DNA of 64,000 nt, taken from JAHDDW01 sp964648795. Lineage in GTDB: Bacteria > Actinomycetota > Acidimicrobiia > Acidimicrobiales > SZUA-35. The stretch covers positions 1-64,000 of the forward strand of contig CAZYMB010000009.1 in assembly GCA_964648795.1 (NCBI GenBank), read 5' to 3'. Positions 51,795 through 61,026 of this stretch are shown piece after piece (the stretch's first letter is position 1; each line of letters begins with the position of its first letter). The notes under the pieces were generated by a model, which ran no database searches, was not told where the DNA came from, and worked only from the letters and a program-made list of their open reading frames with translations. A program made the position numbers and the translations under genes.

Positions 51795-52517
51795 ATGGCG
51801 GTTGGTGAGAAAACAGCAGCTGAGCTACGTGAAGCTCAGCTAGCTGAGTTTGAAGAAGACAGGCGAGCATTCGGCTGGATGGGCGCAGGTACTGCATCGG
51901 GCATCCTAGCAATCACGACTTTCCCAATTGTCGCATTAGCAACTCTTGCCATTTCAGCGGCATTGCTCCTTGCTTATAAGACAGCGGGAGACAAGATTCA
52001 ATTCAGCCTCCGCTCGCTCCCCGACTACGAATTCGAAATTACCGGCTTGTTCCAAATCCAGGTCAGGGTTATGTCAAAGGTGTCTGTTGTTGACACTTGG
52101 CCAATAGCCAAACTCGCTAGTGAAATGGGCGTTAGAGAAATCTCCAGCCCAGGATACTCGGCTTCGAAACCACAAGAGTGGGCACAGAAAATCTACCAAG
52201 CCGCCGAGTCCACAACTACTACAGAAAGCAAGCCCACAGACACTACTGGGATCCGCCACGCCATGATTAAGGCGATGAACCCTGGAACTGACTTGCTTCC
52301 TCCTGAGCTGCCTGGAACAACGAGCGAACAAGCCAGCAAACCGATACCTGAGACTAGGCGGGTGCATCAGGCTAACAATCCACCAAGGCCTGAAGGCTCC
52401 CCTAGCCGGCAAGACGTCAGCGCTTCCGCTAGTAGCCCTACGCTTGGCGAATCACCACGGTGGGCTAAAGCTCAACAAGGGTCGCCAGAATCACGGCCTG
52501 TGTCTCGTCGCTTCTAG
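51795..52517 (+). CDS. Membrane protein with disordered tail, second of a pair
   Basis: Family not recognised; 240 residues. Charged N-terminal helix (1-26), membrane hairpin (about 32-60), an 85-residue soluble domain (SLRSLPDYEFEITGLFQIQV...), then a long disordered Pro/Ser-rich tail. The order is the same as in the upstream gene, so they look like diverged duplicates. A TACACT box ends 5 bases before the ATG. It lies between the sigma factor and aroH-type genes. Confidence 0.7.
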   Translation: MAVGEKTAAELREAQLAEFEEDRRAFGWMGAGTASGILAITTFPIVALATLAISAALLLAYKTAGDKIQFSLRSLPDYEFEITGLFQIQVRVMSKVSVVDTWPIAKLASEMGVREISSPGYSASKPQEWAQKIYQAAESTTTTESKPTDTTGIRHAMIKAMNPGTDLLPPELPGTTSEQASKPIPETRRVHQANNPPRPEGSPSRQDVSASASSPTLGESPRWAKAQQGSPESRPVSRRF

Positions 52518-52582
52518 CTAGTAGCTACTAGCGTTGCCTATGCAAACTCGTTACGGAATCAGACTCGCTTGTCTAGCGAGAC

Positions 52583-52588
52583 TAAGCT
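52583..52588 (+). promoter_or_regulatory. -10 box of DAHP synthase gene
   Basis: TAAGCT ends 6 bases before the ATG at 52595, giving a leaderless mRNA for the aromatic-pathway gene. Confidence 0.45.
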
Positions 52589-52594
52589 GTATCT

Positions 52595-53959
52595 ATGACT
52601 GAGAATACCGCCGAGACAAAGTCAACCAACAAAGACTGGAGTCCTACTTCTTGGCGTAACTTTACTGCTCTACAGCAACCCACCTGGCCGGACCTAGGCG
52701 CTCTCGATACTGTCACCAAAGAAATCGCTGGGCTTCCACCATTAATCTTTGCTGGTGAAGCCAGAAACCTGATGAACAGACTCGGACAGGTCGCCGACGG
52801 CAAAGCATTCTTGCTACAGGCCGGTGACTGTGCTGAGTCTTTCGACGGCTTTAACGCAAATTCAATCCGTGAGAAGCTACGAGTAATCTTACAGATGGCA
52901 GTCGTGTTGACTTACTCCGGCGGAATGCCAATAGTCAAAATTGGGCGCATCGCCGGTCAGTTCGCTAAGCCACGCTCCAACCCAACCGAAACCCAAGATG
53001 GTGCAGAGCTTCCATCTTTCCTTGGACACATGGTTAACGACGTCGACTTTACAGAAACTAACCGCGCCCCTAACCCGGCGAGGCTAGTACAGGCCTACAA
53101 CCAGTCAGCTTCGACACTTAATCTGCTGCGAGCATTCTCTCAGGGTGGTTTTGCCGACCTAAACCGAGTCCAGGAATGGAACCAGGAGTTCGTAGCTAAC
53201 TCGCCGCAGAGCCAGCGCTATAAAGAACTAGCCGAGGAAATCTCCCGAGCTTTGCGGTTCATGGACATTGCCGGCATGGGCGAACACCCAGAAGTTAAAG
53301 AGACCGAGTTCTACACGAGCCACGAGGCACTTATTCTGCAATATGAAGAAGCACTAACTCGCAAAGACTCCCTCACTGGCGACTACTACGACTGCAGCGC
53401 CCACATGGTTTGGATCGGCGAACGAACCCGAGCATTAGATGGCGCCCATGTCGAATACATGAGAGGCATCCATAACCCAATTGGCTGCAAGGTTGGCCCA
53501 ACAGCTGACCCAGCCGAGGTCGTTGCACTATGCGACAAACTTAACCCAGACAACACACCCGGACGACTAACGCTAATCACCCGTATGGGCGCCAAGGTTG
53601 TTGACGAAAAGCTTCCAGCTCTAGTCAACGCCGTTGAATCTGCAGGCAAGAACGTTGTTTGGGCATGTGACCCAATGCATGGCAACACCTACACCGAAGG
53701 CACCAAGAAGACCCGACACTTTGACGATGTCTTTGCCGAAGTCTGCTCGTTCTTCAAGACGCACCGCAAGCTTGGATCGTGGCCAGGTGGCATCCACGTC
53801 GAGCTAACAGGCGAGAACGTAACAGAATGTCTTGGTGGAGCCGCAGAGATAGCCCCAGAAGACCTAGACAAGCGCTACGAGACAGTGTGTGACCCACGCC
53901 TCAATGCAAACCAAAGCCTAGACCTGGCTTTCTCTGTCGCAGAGTTGTTACAAGGCTAG
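52595..53959 (+). CDS. Class II 3-deoxy-7-phosphoheptulonate synthase
   Basis: First enzyme of the shikimate pathway, joining phosphoenolpyruvate and erythrose 4-phosphate. The 454-residue plant-type (class II) sequence has LLQAGDCAESF, KIGRIAGQFAKPRS, SHEALILQYEEALTR, HMVWIGERTR and WACDPMHGNT. Metal and substrate residues appear intact. Class II enzymes are usual in Actinomycetota. Convergent with the flavoenzyme gene, 11 bases apart. Confidence 0.97.
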   Translation: MTENTAETKSTNKDWSPTSWRNFTALQQPTWPDLGALDTVTKEIAGLPPLIFAGEARNLMNRLGQVADGKAFLLQAGDCAESFDGFNANSIREKLRVILQMAVVLTYSGGMPIVKIGRIAGQFAKPRSNPTETQDGAELPSFLGHMVNDVDFTETNRAPNPARLVQAYNQSASTLNLLRAFSQGGFADLNRVQEWNQEFVANSPQSQRYKELAEEISRALRFMDIAGMGEHPEVKETEFYTSHEALILQYEEALTRKDSLTGDYYDCSAHMVWIGERTRALDGAHVEYMRGIHNPIGCKVGPTADPAEVVALCDKLNPDNTPGRLTLITRMGAKVVDEKLPALVNAVESAGKNVVWACDPMHGNTYTEGTKKTRHFDDVFAEVCSFFKTHRKLGSWPGGIHVELTGENVTECLGGAAEIAPEDLDKRYETVCDPRLNANQSLDLAFSVAELLQG

Positions 53960-53970
53960 ATGAGCCAGAC

Positions 53971-55746
53971 TTAGTTTTTAGTTTCCTCAGATACCATAAC
54001 GTTATTGGCGATACCAAATACGTTGTCCGGATCAATTGAGCGCTTCAAGTCCTTAAGTAGCTCGATAGTTCCGTCTGAGTAGACCTGGTCCATAAACTCA
54101 GCTCGAAGCTTACCAACACCATGGTGGTGCGAAATTGATCCACCATTGTCAATAATTGTTTGACGAAGCTCTGCCTCAATCTCGGAGAAAATCTCACCAG
54201 GGTTGTCCACTCCTCTGGAGCAGAAACCGTGTGTGAAATAAATGGCGACACCAGAGTTATATGTCTGAGTAACACGTGGTGAAACATAAGGCCTACCAAC
54301 TAAACCATAGTCTGCATGCAGCTCCAGCGCCTTAGCACTAACTGCTTCACAAACCTGATTGATCTTGTCCCACGGAACCGTGGTCTCATAAGTCTCACCA
54401 ATAATGTCGTAGCTGTTTAGAAAGTCACGAATATAGGCAATGGCGTAAGTAAGCATGTAGCCTCTGCGACCATTAGTCTCGCCACCGACAACTGCTCCGT
54501 ATTCGGCTGCCAACTTCTTGATCTGACGGTTCTGGAAAATAACTTCGTCCTGGCTGCCTTCCATAACGATCGTGGCTGCAACCATCTTGTAAGGGTCGAA
54601 ACGCTTAATCTTTGTGAGAAACGTTTTCTGGACTTTACTCATAACAGCTTGTACCGGATCAGGTGCTGGCTTCAAAGCTTGGCCCGAACGGAACTGAATG
54701 TTGTCGACAAGGCGAATACTTGCAGGCAGAACCTTTGACTTAGACAGGGCACGAACAAACTCGACGCCTGTCTCCCAGTCCTTGAACACTAACGAGTCAA
54801 ACTTGGTAACCCTTGGTGTTGGGTGAACGTTGATAACAGCACTCGTAATGAAACCAAGATTACCTTCGCTACCGAAAGCCAAGTTCTTAGGCTGCACACC
54901 TAGAGAAGACCGTGGAGAAGACCCAACCTGTGAAATCTCTCCATTTGGAGTGATCATTTCGACACTAAGAACTACATCTTCGATGTTACCGTAACGGTTC
55001 TTCTTCATTCCAGAAGCATTGGTGGCAATCCAGCCGCCAAGAGTTGAAAACTCCATACTGTCTGGCTCATGCCCACACATAACACCGTGTTCTTCAAGCT
55101 GTCTTTCTAGTTCGGCACCTGTGATTCCAGCCTGGACATGTGCAGTTAAGTTTTCTTTGTCGACCGAAACGACTTTATTCATTCGAGAAGTATTTGCAAC
55201 AACTATTGGCCTGGTCTCGTCGACGGGAAGCTTCAAAGCGCACGACACACTTGTTCCGCCACCGTAAGGCACCAGACACAACTGATGTTCGGCAGCAACC
55301 TTAATTAGCTTTGCTACCTGTTCAGAAGTCTCTGGATAGACAACAAGGTCGCAGACTTTCTCTAAAGAATTGTATAGAACTTGGTAAACCTCATCAGCCG
55401 TTGTCTGACCGTGGCTATGGACAAGGCGATCTCGGTCTGAATCTGAAATCTGGTTCTCAGATAGAAACTTCGCTAGCGCCATTAGCTGTGGCTCTGCAAC
55501 CTTGCTAACTGGCAGAGGCATAGGCTCTGTTTCTTGCTTAACCTTGGTCAAGTCGAGCTCAATATCAAACGCCTTCTCTACAAACGGAATCAACCCAGGG
55601 ATGTCGTATCCGCAAAGGTCATATCGGTCGCCTGTAAAGCGGACACTTCTATCGGGGTTTACGACAAAGCTTGTGTCGGCAAATCCCCATTTATGATCGT
55701 TTTGTTCAAAGTTCATCGCTCTTATCATTGTAGAGCTAGCAGCCAT
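53971..55746 (-). CDS. Alkyldihydroxyacetonephosphate synthase-like FAD enzyme
   Basis: 591-residue FAD-linked oxidase/transferase of the ADPS (AGPS) type, which swaps an acyl for an alkyl chain to start ether-lipid synthesis. Signatures are KWGFADTSF near the N-terminus, HSHGQTTADEV, the FAD loop VPYGGGTSVSCAL, GWIATNASGMKKNRYGN and the active-site SISHHHGVGKLR near the C-terminus. The triple His and the full length favour ADPS over a glycolate-oxidase homologue. No acyl-DHAP partner gene is adjacent, so the lipid product is inferred. Confidence 0.85.
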   Translation of the reverse strand: MAASSTMIRAMNFEQNDHKWGFADTSFVVNPDRSVRFTGDRYDLCGYDIPGLIPFVEKAFDIELDLTKVKQETEPMPLPVSKVAEPQLMALAKFLSENQISDSDRDRLVHSHGQTTADEVYQVLYNSLEKVCDLVVYPETSEQVAKLIKVAAEHQLCLVPYGGGTSVSCALKLPVDETRPIVVANTSRMNKVVSVDKENLTAHVQAGITGAELERQLEEHGVMCGHEPDSMEFSTLGGWIATNASGMKKNRYGNIEDVVLSVEMITPNGEISQVGSSPRSSLGVQPKNLAFGSEGNLGFITSAVINVHPTPRVTKFDSLVFKDWETGVEFVRALSKSKVLPASIRLVDNIQFRSGQALKPAPDPVQAVMSKVQKTFLTKIKRFDPYKMVAATIVMEGSQDEVIFQNRQIKKLAAEYGAVVGGETNGRRGYMLTYAIAYIRDFLNSYDIIGETYETTVPWDKINQVCEAVSAKALELHADYGLVGRPYVSPRVTQTYNSGVAIYFTHGFCSRGVDNPGEIFSEIEAELRQTIIDNGGSISHHHGVGKLRAEFMDQVYSDGTIELLKDLKRSIDPDNVFGIANNVMVSEETKN

Positions 55747-55787
55747 TTTGACATAGGCGAATTCAAGTTTGTGCTAAACCAGCGTTG

Positions 55788-56855
55788 CTAAACGTGAAAA
55801 GCCTTCTCAGCAGACTCAAAATCGGCTTCAATCCCGGCTTTTTCTATTAGCTTCTTATTGTCTTCAAAGAGGTCTTTGAACTGATCAATCTCATCTTTAT
55901 TGGTATCTGGCCCACTAACAGAGTTAAATGTGCCATCAGGAAGCAGTTCTACTTCGGCGGTATAAACATAGTTTGCGTTACCAGTGAGCAGACCAAAGTA
56001 CCGATCATCGCTTTCTTTAAGCTCAACATAGGCTGGCCCACCAACATTGCGCAGCAACACTGGCTCCAATCCGGAAATGATGCCTGCCTTGGTTAACACA
56101 GCTCTACTGGCAGTTTGGCCCGAACCACAAGACGCAGTCAACCCTGCTCCTCGCTCGAACGTACGAACAAAGAACTCTTTACGCCCGTCAACATCTGGCA
56201 GCTCTACCACAAAAGAAACGTTAGCCCCATTAGGGATTAACTCATTGGGAATAGTTAGCTTCTCGCCAACATACTTCAGTTGGTCAAGATCAAACTCATC
56301 AACCATAGCTACCAGATGATTGTTTGGAATTGCCAGGGCGGTGAAGGCCAAGCTGGTTCCGGAAGCTTCAATCTTGGATTCAACAAACTCAGGCGAATTT
56401 ACATTCATCGGCAAATCTTGTGTTGCGAACGAAATACTTCTGGTAGAAATAGTGGCTTCTTCAATACCAACGAACAAGTCAGTGTCAGACCCAACAAAAG
56501 GCGAACCGTCAGAAGTAATCACAACCTGATCGGGCTTCTCAGCCAGGTGGTCGTTGACTAGGCGAGTCACTGCCCTAAGCCCGTTGCCACACATGCCCGC
56601 AAAAGACCCATCTGGGTTATAGAAGTTGGCATCAACATGGCCGTGCTCGTCGATATCGAGAAAGTAGACACCGTCAGCTCCAAAGTCTCCATCACGATCA
56701 CAAAGCCTCAAAACAAGAGTCTGCGCAAAGTTAGAAGGCGCTGTAGGGTCAAGGCTTCCCGAAACACCGAAGTGCTCCATCAATTGCTGCCAAGGCGTAG
56801 TAACCATGATGATGTCGTTCGAAGAACCGTGCATCTTTTGAAATTGCAGAATCAT
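55788..56855 (-). CDS. dapF: Diaminopimelate epimerase-like protein
   Basis: Converts LL- to meso-diaminopimelate for peptidoglycan and lysine. The catalytic Cys pair is present: C89 in MCGNGLRA and C243 in TASCGSGQTAS; the N-terminus MHGSSNDI matches the HGxGNDF motif in looser form. At 355 residues it is about 75 longer than most DapF, with an acidic helical C-terminal extension (about 300-355). It is probably DapF; a diverged paralogue cannot be excluded. It follows glycerate kinase by 6 bases. Confidence 0.85.
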   Translation of the reverse strand: MILQFQKMHGSSNDIIMVTTPWQQLMEHFGVSGSLDPTAPSNFAQTLVLRLCDRDGDFGADGVYFLDIDEHGHVDANFYNPDGSFAGMCGNGLRAVTRLVNDHLAEKPDQVVITSDGSPFVGSDTDLFVGIEEATISTRSISFATQDLPMNVNSPEFVESKIEASGTSLAFTALAIPNNHLVAMVDEFDLDQLKYVGEKLTIPNELIPNGANVSFVVELPDVDGRKEFFVRTFERGAGLTASCGSGQTASRAVLTKAGIISGLEPVLLRNVGGPAYVELKESDDRYFGLLTGNANYVYTAEVELLPDGTFNSVSGPDTNKDEIDQFKDLFEDNKKLIEKAGIEADFESAEKAFHV

Positions 56856-56861
56856 ATTTCC

Positions 56862-58139
56862 TTAACTTTCATACTTCAGGATAAACAGTAAGTCGTTCAC
56901 ATTCGTTCCGGTAGGGCCAGTCTTAATGAGGTGTCTGTCTAGTTGACTGAAGAACGAGTAGCTATCGTTGTCCTCCAAATACTCTGAAGCAACTAGACCA
57001 ATCTGCGCCCCTTGACTAATTGTGGTGCCAGTAACTACAACCCCAGCTGCATCTGTTGGCCCGTCTTCCCCATCGGTTGCAAATGTTGCAACCGTCACAA
57101 GCTCATGGCCTTCTATGGCAAGAGCTGCCGCTAGACCAAGCTCTTGATTACGACCGCCGGTTCCAGAACCTGCAAGAGAAACTGTCGTCTCGCCGCCAAG
57201 AATTAGACAACTCCCAGGGGCCAATCCACTGGCGAGATCAGCCACGCTTTCTCCCACTAATCTTGCATCACCCTCTAACCAGGGTTTTCTAATCTCTGCC
57301 TGGAAGCCAAGCTCGGAGGCTTGAGCTAAACAAGCCTCTGCTGCAATTTCTAAGTTTCCGACAGATACAACGGGTGAATCAAAGCTGCTGGGCAAGTATC
57401 CGGCCGCTATTAGCTCGGTTAGCTCGGCAGGGGTCTCAATCTCATACTTGACCAAAATGTCTGCCGCATCTTTGGGAGAATGAAGACTCGGTACCGTAGG
57501 GCCACTGGCAACTATGTCTAGTAAGTCTCCCACAACATCGGAAAGAATCAGGGTAAGAAACTTGGCGGGGGAAGCTGCGTTCGCCAAGCCTCCACCTTTG
57601 ACTTCATCCAGTTGTTTTCTAACAGTATTGAACTCAAAAATACTGCAGCCACTTCCTAGCAGCGTTCTTGATAAGTTCTGCCAGTCAACAAGATTCATAA
57701 TGGGTTTGGAGACTAAGGCTGAAGCACCACCGGATATTAGAAAGACAACGGTGTCCTCTTCTCTAGCCCCATCTAAAACCTCGAGTATTCTTTGCGCTCC
57801 ATCCAAGGAGGTCTGGTCAGTGATTGGATGGCCGGCATAAAATGTTTCAAAGCCTTCGGCATCCAGCTCGCCAAGCTGACCTTTCTTTGTGACTACGACT
57901 CCGGAACTTGGGCGGCCGCCAAGTCCTTGAAGTAGACCATTCGCCATCGGAATTGCGGCTTTGCCTATTGAGATGACAATAACTTGACCGGTGCCAAACT
58001 TAACCTCGTGGCCTTGAGCACTCAAAGAATCTGATCCAATACTTACAGCATCTATCACGGCTTGGAACGGGTCCACAGCCGCCATCGCAGCCGAAATTAG
58101 TGAATCCACATGATCTTGAGCATCTGTTTGGCGGAGCAT
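56862..58139 (-). CDS. Glycerate 2-kinase (GckA/MOFRL family)
   Basis: Phosphorylates D-glycerate to 2-phosphoglycerate. Signatures are the N-terminal VISIGKAAIPMANG, VFLISGGASALVSKP, VRKQLDEVKGGGLA, and the C-terminal MOFRL stretch CLILGGETTVSLAGSGTGGRNQELGLA. 425 residues from the ATG at 58139 (GGTGGG upstream); a TTG at 58151 is the alternative. It is cotranscribed with dapF. Confidence 0.92.
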   Translation of the reverse strand: MLRQTDAQDHVDSLISAAMAAVDPFQAVIDAVSIGSDSLSAQGHEVKFGTGQVIVISIGKAAIPMANGLLQGLGGRPSSGVVVTKKGQLGELDAEGFETFYAGHPITDQTSLDGAQRILEVLDGAREEDTVVFLISGGASALVSKPIMNLVDWQNLSRTLLGSGCSIFEFNTVRKQLDEVKGGGLANAASPAKFLTLILSDVVGDLLDIVASGPTVPSLHSPKDAADILVKYEIETPAELTELIAAGYLPSSFDSPVVSVGNLEIAAEACLAQASELGFQAEIRKPWLEGDARLVGESVADLASGLAPGSCLILGGETTVSLAGSGTGGRNQELGLAAALAIEGHELVTVATFATDGEDGPTDAAGVVVTGTTISQGAQIGLVASEYLEDNDSYSFFSQLDRHLIKTGPTGTNVNDLLFILKYES

Positions 58140-58258
58140 AAGGCCCACCAATTTTAGTCAAGGCCTGCCGAACACCTGGTTTCATCTTACTAATCTCTAG
58201 TTCGAGTGGAGCATTCCTTTAGTCATCGTTATGCTGGGAACGACTATTGGAGACATCA

Positions 58259-59248
58259 ATGACTAAGAGAGCACTAATAACCGGTCTTACAGGCCAGGAC
58301 GGCTCCTACCTCGCAGAACTTTTGTTGGACAAAGGCTACGAAGTGGCCGGCATGGTTCGACGTTCCAGCACAATTAACTTCGATCGCCTACGGCACATTC
58401 AAGACGACATCCAGATTGTTCAAGGCGACCTCCTAGACGAAGCTTCACTGCAAGACGCTATTAGCCAGACCCAGCCAGACGAGGTATACAACCTGGCAGC
58501 GCAATCCTTCGTGCAGACTTCTTGGCAACAGCCTTCGTTAACCGGAGACACCACTGCAGTTGGCGTAACCAAACTGCTAAACGCTGTACTCGCCCAGTCT
58601 CGCCTACTAAATAAACAAATTCGTTTCTACCAGGCTTCATCATCTGAGATGTTCGGAAAAGTTCAACACGTCCCACAAACTGAAGCCACCCCGTTCTATC
58701 CACGCTCTCCTTATGGCGTAGCGAAAGTTTACGGACACTGGATTACTGTGAACTATCGAGAGAGCTACGACATGCACGCCTCTTCGGGAATCCTGTTCAA
58801 TCATGAGAGCCCTCGACGCGGCCTAGAATTCGTCACCCGAAAAATCACATACAATGTGGCGAAGATTAAGCACAACCTAACCAAAGAACTCCGTCTTGGA
58901 GATCTCGATCCACAACGAGACTGGGGATTTGCTGGCGACTACGTAGAAGCTATGTGGTTGATGCTTCAGCAAGACACCCCAGACGACTATGTGATCTCAA
59001 CCGGAGAAACCCACAGCGTCCAAGAGTTCTGCGAACACGCATTCGGAGCTGTTGGTCTGAACTGGCAGGACCATGTTGTCCAAGACAAACGGTTCATGCG
59101 CCCAGCCGAAGTTGATCTTCTAATTGGAGACTCTTCGAAAGCTCAAGCAGACTTAGGCTGGAAACCAAAGACTGGCTTCGACGAGCTAGTCCGCATGATG
59201 GTCGAATCCGACATGGACCTTGTCGCTAGAGAGTACGACGTAAGCTAG
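58259..59248 (+). CDS. gmd: GDP-mannose 4,6-dehydratase
   Basis: NADP-dependent SDR enzyme making GDP-4-keto-6-deoxymannose, precursor of fucose- and rhamnose-type sugars. Signatures are GLTGQDGSYLAE (9-20), SSSEMFG and the catalytic Y152-x3-K156. 329 residues from the ATG at 58259 (GGAG upstream); an in-frame TTG at 58247 is less likely. Its stop shares CTAG with the convergent nucleotidyltransferase. It opens the surface-polysaccharide locus. Confidence 0.94.
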   Translation: MTKRALITGLTGQDGSYLAELLLDKGYEVAGMVRRSSTINFDRLRHIQDDIQIVQGDLLDEASLQDAISQTQPDEVYNLAAQSFVQTSWQQPSLTGDTTAVGVTKLLNAVLAQSRLLNKQIRFYQASSSEMFGKVQHVPQTEATPFYPRSPYGVAKVYGHWITVNYRESYDMHASSGILFNHESPRRGLEFVTRKITYNVAKIKHNLTKELRLGDLDPQRDWGFAGDYVEAMWLMLQQDTPDDYVISTGETHSVQEFCEHAFGAVGLNWQDHVVQDKRFMRPAEVDLLIGDSSKAQADLGWKPKTGFDELVRMMVESDMDLVAREYDVS

Positions 59249-59721
59249 CTATTTTCGCTAGGTAAGGCTGAGGCCTCAGTTTCTAGGCCTAGCTCCATAT
59301 TTATTCGGCTGCTCGAATCCGCCTTCTCGTTTCCACCCATATCGAAGACCATCTCAATTCCGAATTCTTCACATACTCCGGTTTCAGGCACAACCTTGCC
59401 AGAAGAGCGGTCACCGCCATTAGCAAATACAAGTTCACAATCAGAATACTTCTCGGCAAAGACTCGGATTGATTCAGAAACAGCTCTGTCTTGGTCTACG
59501 GCAATCATGGCATCGTCAACGTGACGAACAGCTTCGACCACTCGCAAACGGTCCGCTTCTTCCTGAATAACTTTACCCTTTTTCATCATCTGCTGAGCAT
59601 TGTTGTTGACAATCACAGCTAGGAAGTCTCCAGCTGATGAGGCTGCTTCCATCATGTCTAGGTGACCTACGTGCAGCGGCGAAAAGTAGCCGCTAATAAT
59701 TACTCCACGTCGTTTTGACAT
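59245..59721 (-). CDS. Cytidylyltransferase-like nucleotidyltransferase
   Basis: 158-residue HxGH-type nucleotidyltransferase (SPLHVGHLD at 14-22), similar to RfaE/TagD-type adenylyl- or cytidylyltransferases. A Lys-rich loop (MMKKGKVIQEEADRL) and a conserved ANGGDR are present. In surface-polysaccharide loci these activate a sugar- or polyol-phosphate; the substrate here is unknown. Confidence 0.85.
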   Translation of the reverse strand: MSKRRGVIISGYFSPLHVGHLDMMEAASSAGDFLAVIVNNNAQQMMKKGKVIQEEADRLRVVEAVRHVDDAMIAVDQDRAVSESIRVFAEKYSDCELVFANGGDRSSGKVVPETGVCEEFGIEMVFDMGGNEKADSSSRINMELGLETEASALPSENS

Positions 59722-59772
59722 ACTTGCCTTCCCTTTCGACTAGCAATAACACTAATCGTACTGAAAGCAGGA

Positions 59773-61011
59773 TTACAGCAACTGATTAAACAAGTCTTCG
59801 TAGGCTCGAGCCTGCGCTGGCGCATCCATCGTCTTGTCTGCACTCTCGGCGTAGGCATGAGCCATATCTCCAAGACGCCTGAGCTCTTGTGGGCCCTTCG
59901 AAACCATTTTGTCCAGGCTGGCAATGAACTCGGAAGGCGAGTCCGGGGCTACAGACAAACCACAATCAGCGGACTCTATAACCGAAGCTACTTCGCTTGA
60001 CTGATCGATACTTGCTAGCACTGGTCGCCCAGCGGAGAGGATGCTGTAAAGCTTAGACGGAGTCGAGCTCTTGGCTAGCCCCTTCTTTAAGAGTATTAGG
60101 TGGATGTCTGCGGCACCTAACACATCTGAGAGGCGCTCTCGCTCTGCAAAGTTCCGTACGACTACGTTATTCATTGCCTGAGACCATTCGTCAATTGATG
60201 CTCGACCAGCCCCCTCACCGTTGATACAAAAGACTATGTCGTCTCGGTCCTTAAAATGCTCGGCGGCAGATTGAACTAAATCGAACGATTGAGACAAACC
60301 AACGTTGCCGGCGTACATTATTAGCGTTTGATCCGGACGTACGCCGAGTTCGCTACGGTATGCGTTATCTCTACTTGTGATGTTGATGTGAGTTGTGTCA
60401 ACAAAGTTAGGAATGATTTTGACTTTGCTCGAGTCACCAAGTGGGAGCTTGGCAATAACATTACTGCGCTGATCTTCTGAGAGAACGGTAATTGCGTCGC
60501 TACGTCGATACAACGATTTCTCATATCTCTGAGCAACGTTGATTACTCTTTGGTTTGTCAGCGCTCCCAATTCGACCGCTATGTCAGGAAAGATATCTTG
60601 AATGTTGAATACGAATGGAGCACGATTTCTTTTAGCAGCCAAGTACGCTGCATCCCCTAGAAATATTGGTGGGCTCATACCCATCACTACATCGATATTT
60701 CCTTTAGCTACAGCATGTCCCGAAACGAGAGATGTGAAGCCGAGGAAACCGGCGGCTCTTGCTGCGATATTGGTTTTCGAAGTCGGGAACGGGTAGACAC
60801 GGGTAACGCTGCCCCAGTCGGTGGTTTCAGAGCGCCAAGGACGCCCAGCCCACTCTGGTGCAACACTGTGACCTTTGTACCAAGGAAGCGACGTAACTAC
60901 ATCTATTCGATGGTCTCGTTCCGCTAGAGACTCGACAAGGCGGGTCATCACCACACCAGTTGCTGCGTTGATATCAGGAGTGAAGTGAGGGCAGCAAAGG
61001 AGTAGACGCAA
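59773..61011 (-). CDS. GT4-family glycosyltransferase
   Basis: 412 residues, GT-B fold with N-terminal LLLCCPHFTPDINAATGV and WcaI-like layout (PPIFLGDAAYLAAKRNRAPFVFNIQDIFPD). The C-terminal nucleotide-sugar region shows the EXXE-like stretch and SAGRPVLASIDQSSEVASVI. Linked to fucose- or rhamnose-containing polysaccharide assembly. First of three tandem glycosyltransferase genes read leftward; 15 bases from the next. Confidence 0.88.
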   Translation of the reverse strand: MRLLLCCPHFTPDINAATGVVMTRLVESLAERDHRIDVVTSLPWYKGHSVAPEWAGRPWRSETTDWGSVTRVYPFPTSKTNIAARAAGFLGFTSLVSGHAVAKGNIDVVMGMSPPIFLGDAAYLAAKRNRAPFVFNIQDIFPDIAVELGALTNQRVINVAQRYEKSLYRRSDAITVLSEDQRSNVIAKLPLGDSSKVKIIPNFVDTTHINITSRDNAYRSELGVRPDQTLIMYAGNVGLSQSFDLVQSAAEHFKDRDDIVFCINGEGAGRASIDEWSQAMNNVVVRNFAERERLSDVLGAADIHLILLKKGLAKSSTPSKLYSILSAGRPVLASIDQSSEVASVIESADCGLSVAPDSPSEFIASLDKMVSKGPQELRRLGDMAHAYAESADKTMDAPAQARAYEDLFNQLL

Positions 61012-61026
61012 GCCTACATGCTACAT

